18,679 bases of DNA from Spirogloea muscicola (Eukaryota > Streptophyta > Zygnematophyceae > Spirogloeales > Spirogloeaceae): assembly GCA_009602725.1 (NCBI GenBank), contig WELB01000286.1, forward strand, positions 59,268 through 77,946, given 5' to 3'. Within the stretch, counting starts at the first letter, position 1; each line of letters opens with the position of its first letter. Position numbers and translations under genes: made by a program. This document shows positions 18,505-18,679 of the stretch, piece by piece. The notes beneath the pieces are model-generated. The model ran no database searches and was not told the origin of the DNA. It saw only the letters and a list, made by a program, of their open reading frames with translations.

Positions 18505-18580
18505 AGAAAGTGCTCGCCCATTGAGAATAGGGGCTGGAACAACCAGCCCGAACGAGCGTGAAAACGAGAGCGCCCAAGAG
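18505..18580 (-). repeat. Hairpin repeat, copy 3
   Basis: GGGCTGG (18531-18537), loop AACAA and CCAGCCC (18543-18549) follow a ctcgcccattgagaata block almost identical to copy 1, 4.6 kb away. Confidence 0.8.
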
Positions 18581-18679
18581 AGAGAGAGAAACGGGCAAGG
18601 GCCCCACGGGGACGCCGGCGAGAGGGCGGGCCGCGGCGGCCGCGGCGCCCCGCCGCCGACGCGTGGGCGGCCACGCGGC

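Larger units (their letters stand above)
13736..18679. other. Repeat-dense intergenic region without a confident gene
   Basis: Nothing in these 4.9 kb resembles a complete conserved gene, and I recognise no transposase, reverse transcriptase or integrase motif. The stretch is a mosaic of short diverged repeats on both strands, listed separately. I saw no clear structure in about 15735-16690. The last 80 bases (18600-18679) become very GC-rich, as at the left edge of the window, and might start another gene outside it. Confidence 0.7.

Noticed and set aside
13886-18580. CRISPR array or integron-like repeats
   Set aside because: Repeats are irregularly spaced, occur on both strands and are diverged, in a eukaryotic genomic context.

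Overview
The window is nuclear DNA of a eukaryote, most likely a chlorophyte green alga (possibly a trebouxiophyte; this is inferred). It carries two long, intron-rich, convergent genes with GT..AG introns. Their conserved motifs resemble my memory of plant-type proteins, and one UGUAA-type poly(A) signal of the green-algal kind is visible. There are no operons, ribosome binding sites, tRNAs, rRNAs or CRISPR arrays.

Positions 1-5937, plus strand: the body and 3' end of a ZC3HC1/NIPA-type C3HC zinc-finger gene. Its 5' end lies outside the window. I could follow about 12 exons, and most splice phases agree. The first zinc module lies in exons 1-2. The second is split, with its Cys pair in exon 5 and its His/Cys pair in exon 11, separated by a long acidic, Gly-rich insertion.

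Positions 6881-13735, minus strand: a 13-exon MINDY-type (FAM63) deubiquitinase gene. All twelve internal junctions agree in phase. The product has the Q-N-x-x-G-P-C-P active-site loop and ends in a CaaX box (CAVM). The position expected to be the catalytic His is Gln. About 690 residues are inserted in the catalytic fold, including three copies of LGTLGGLV. No in-frame ATG is visible at the 5' end, where there is GC-rich triplet sequence and an unresolved base.

Positions 5938-6880: the tail-to-tail gap, with a perfect 36-bp tandem duplication and a candidate poly(A) signal.

Positions 13736-18679: no confident gene. The region holds degenerate dispersed repeats: a hairpin-bearing unit of about 60-75 bp in about a dozen copies on both strands, a foldback element of about 380 bp, a 34-bp perfect palindrome, a 96-base GA tract, and four diverged copies of a module of about 50 codons. 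Two of those copies differ mainly by synonymous changes, so the module was probably once, or still is, protein coding.

The two genes are not known to share a pathway. From family knowledge, ZC3HC1-type proteins act at the nuclear basket and MINDY proteins trim K48-linked ubiquitin chains. Their proximity here looks positional rather than functional.
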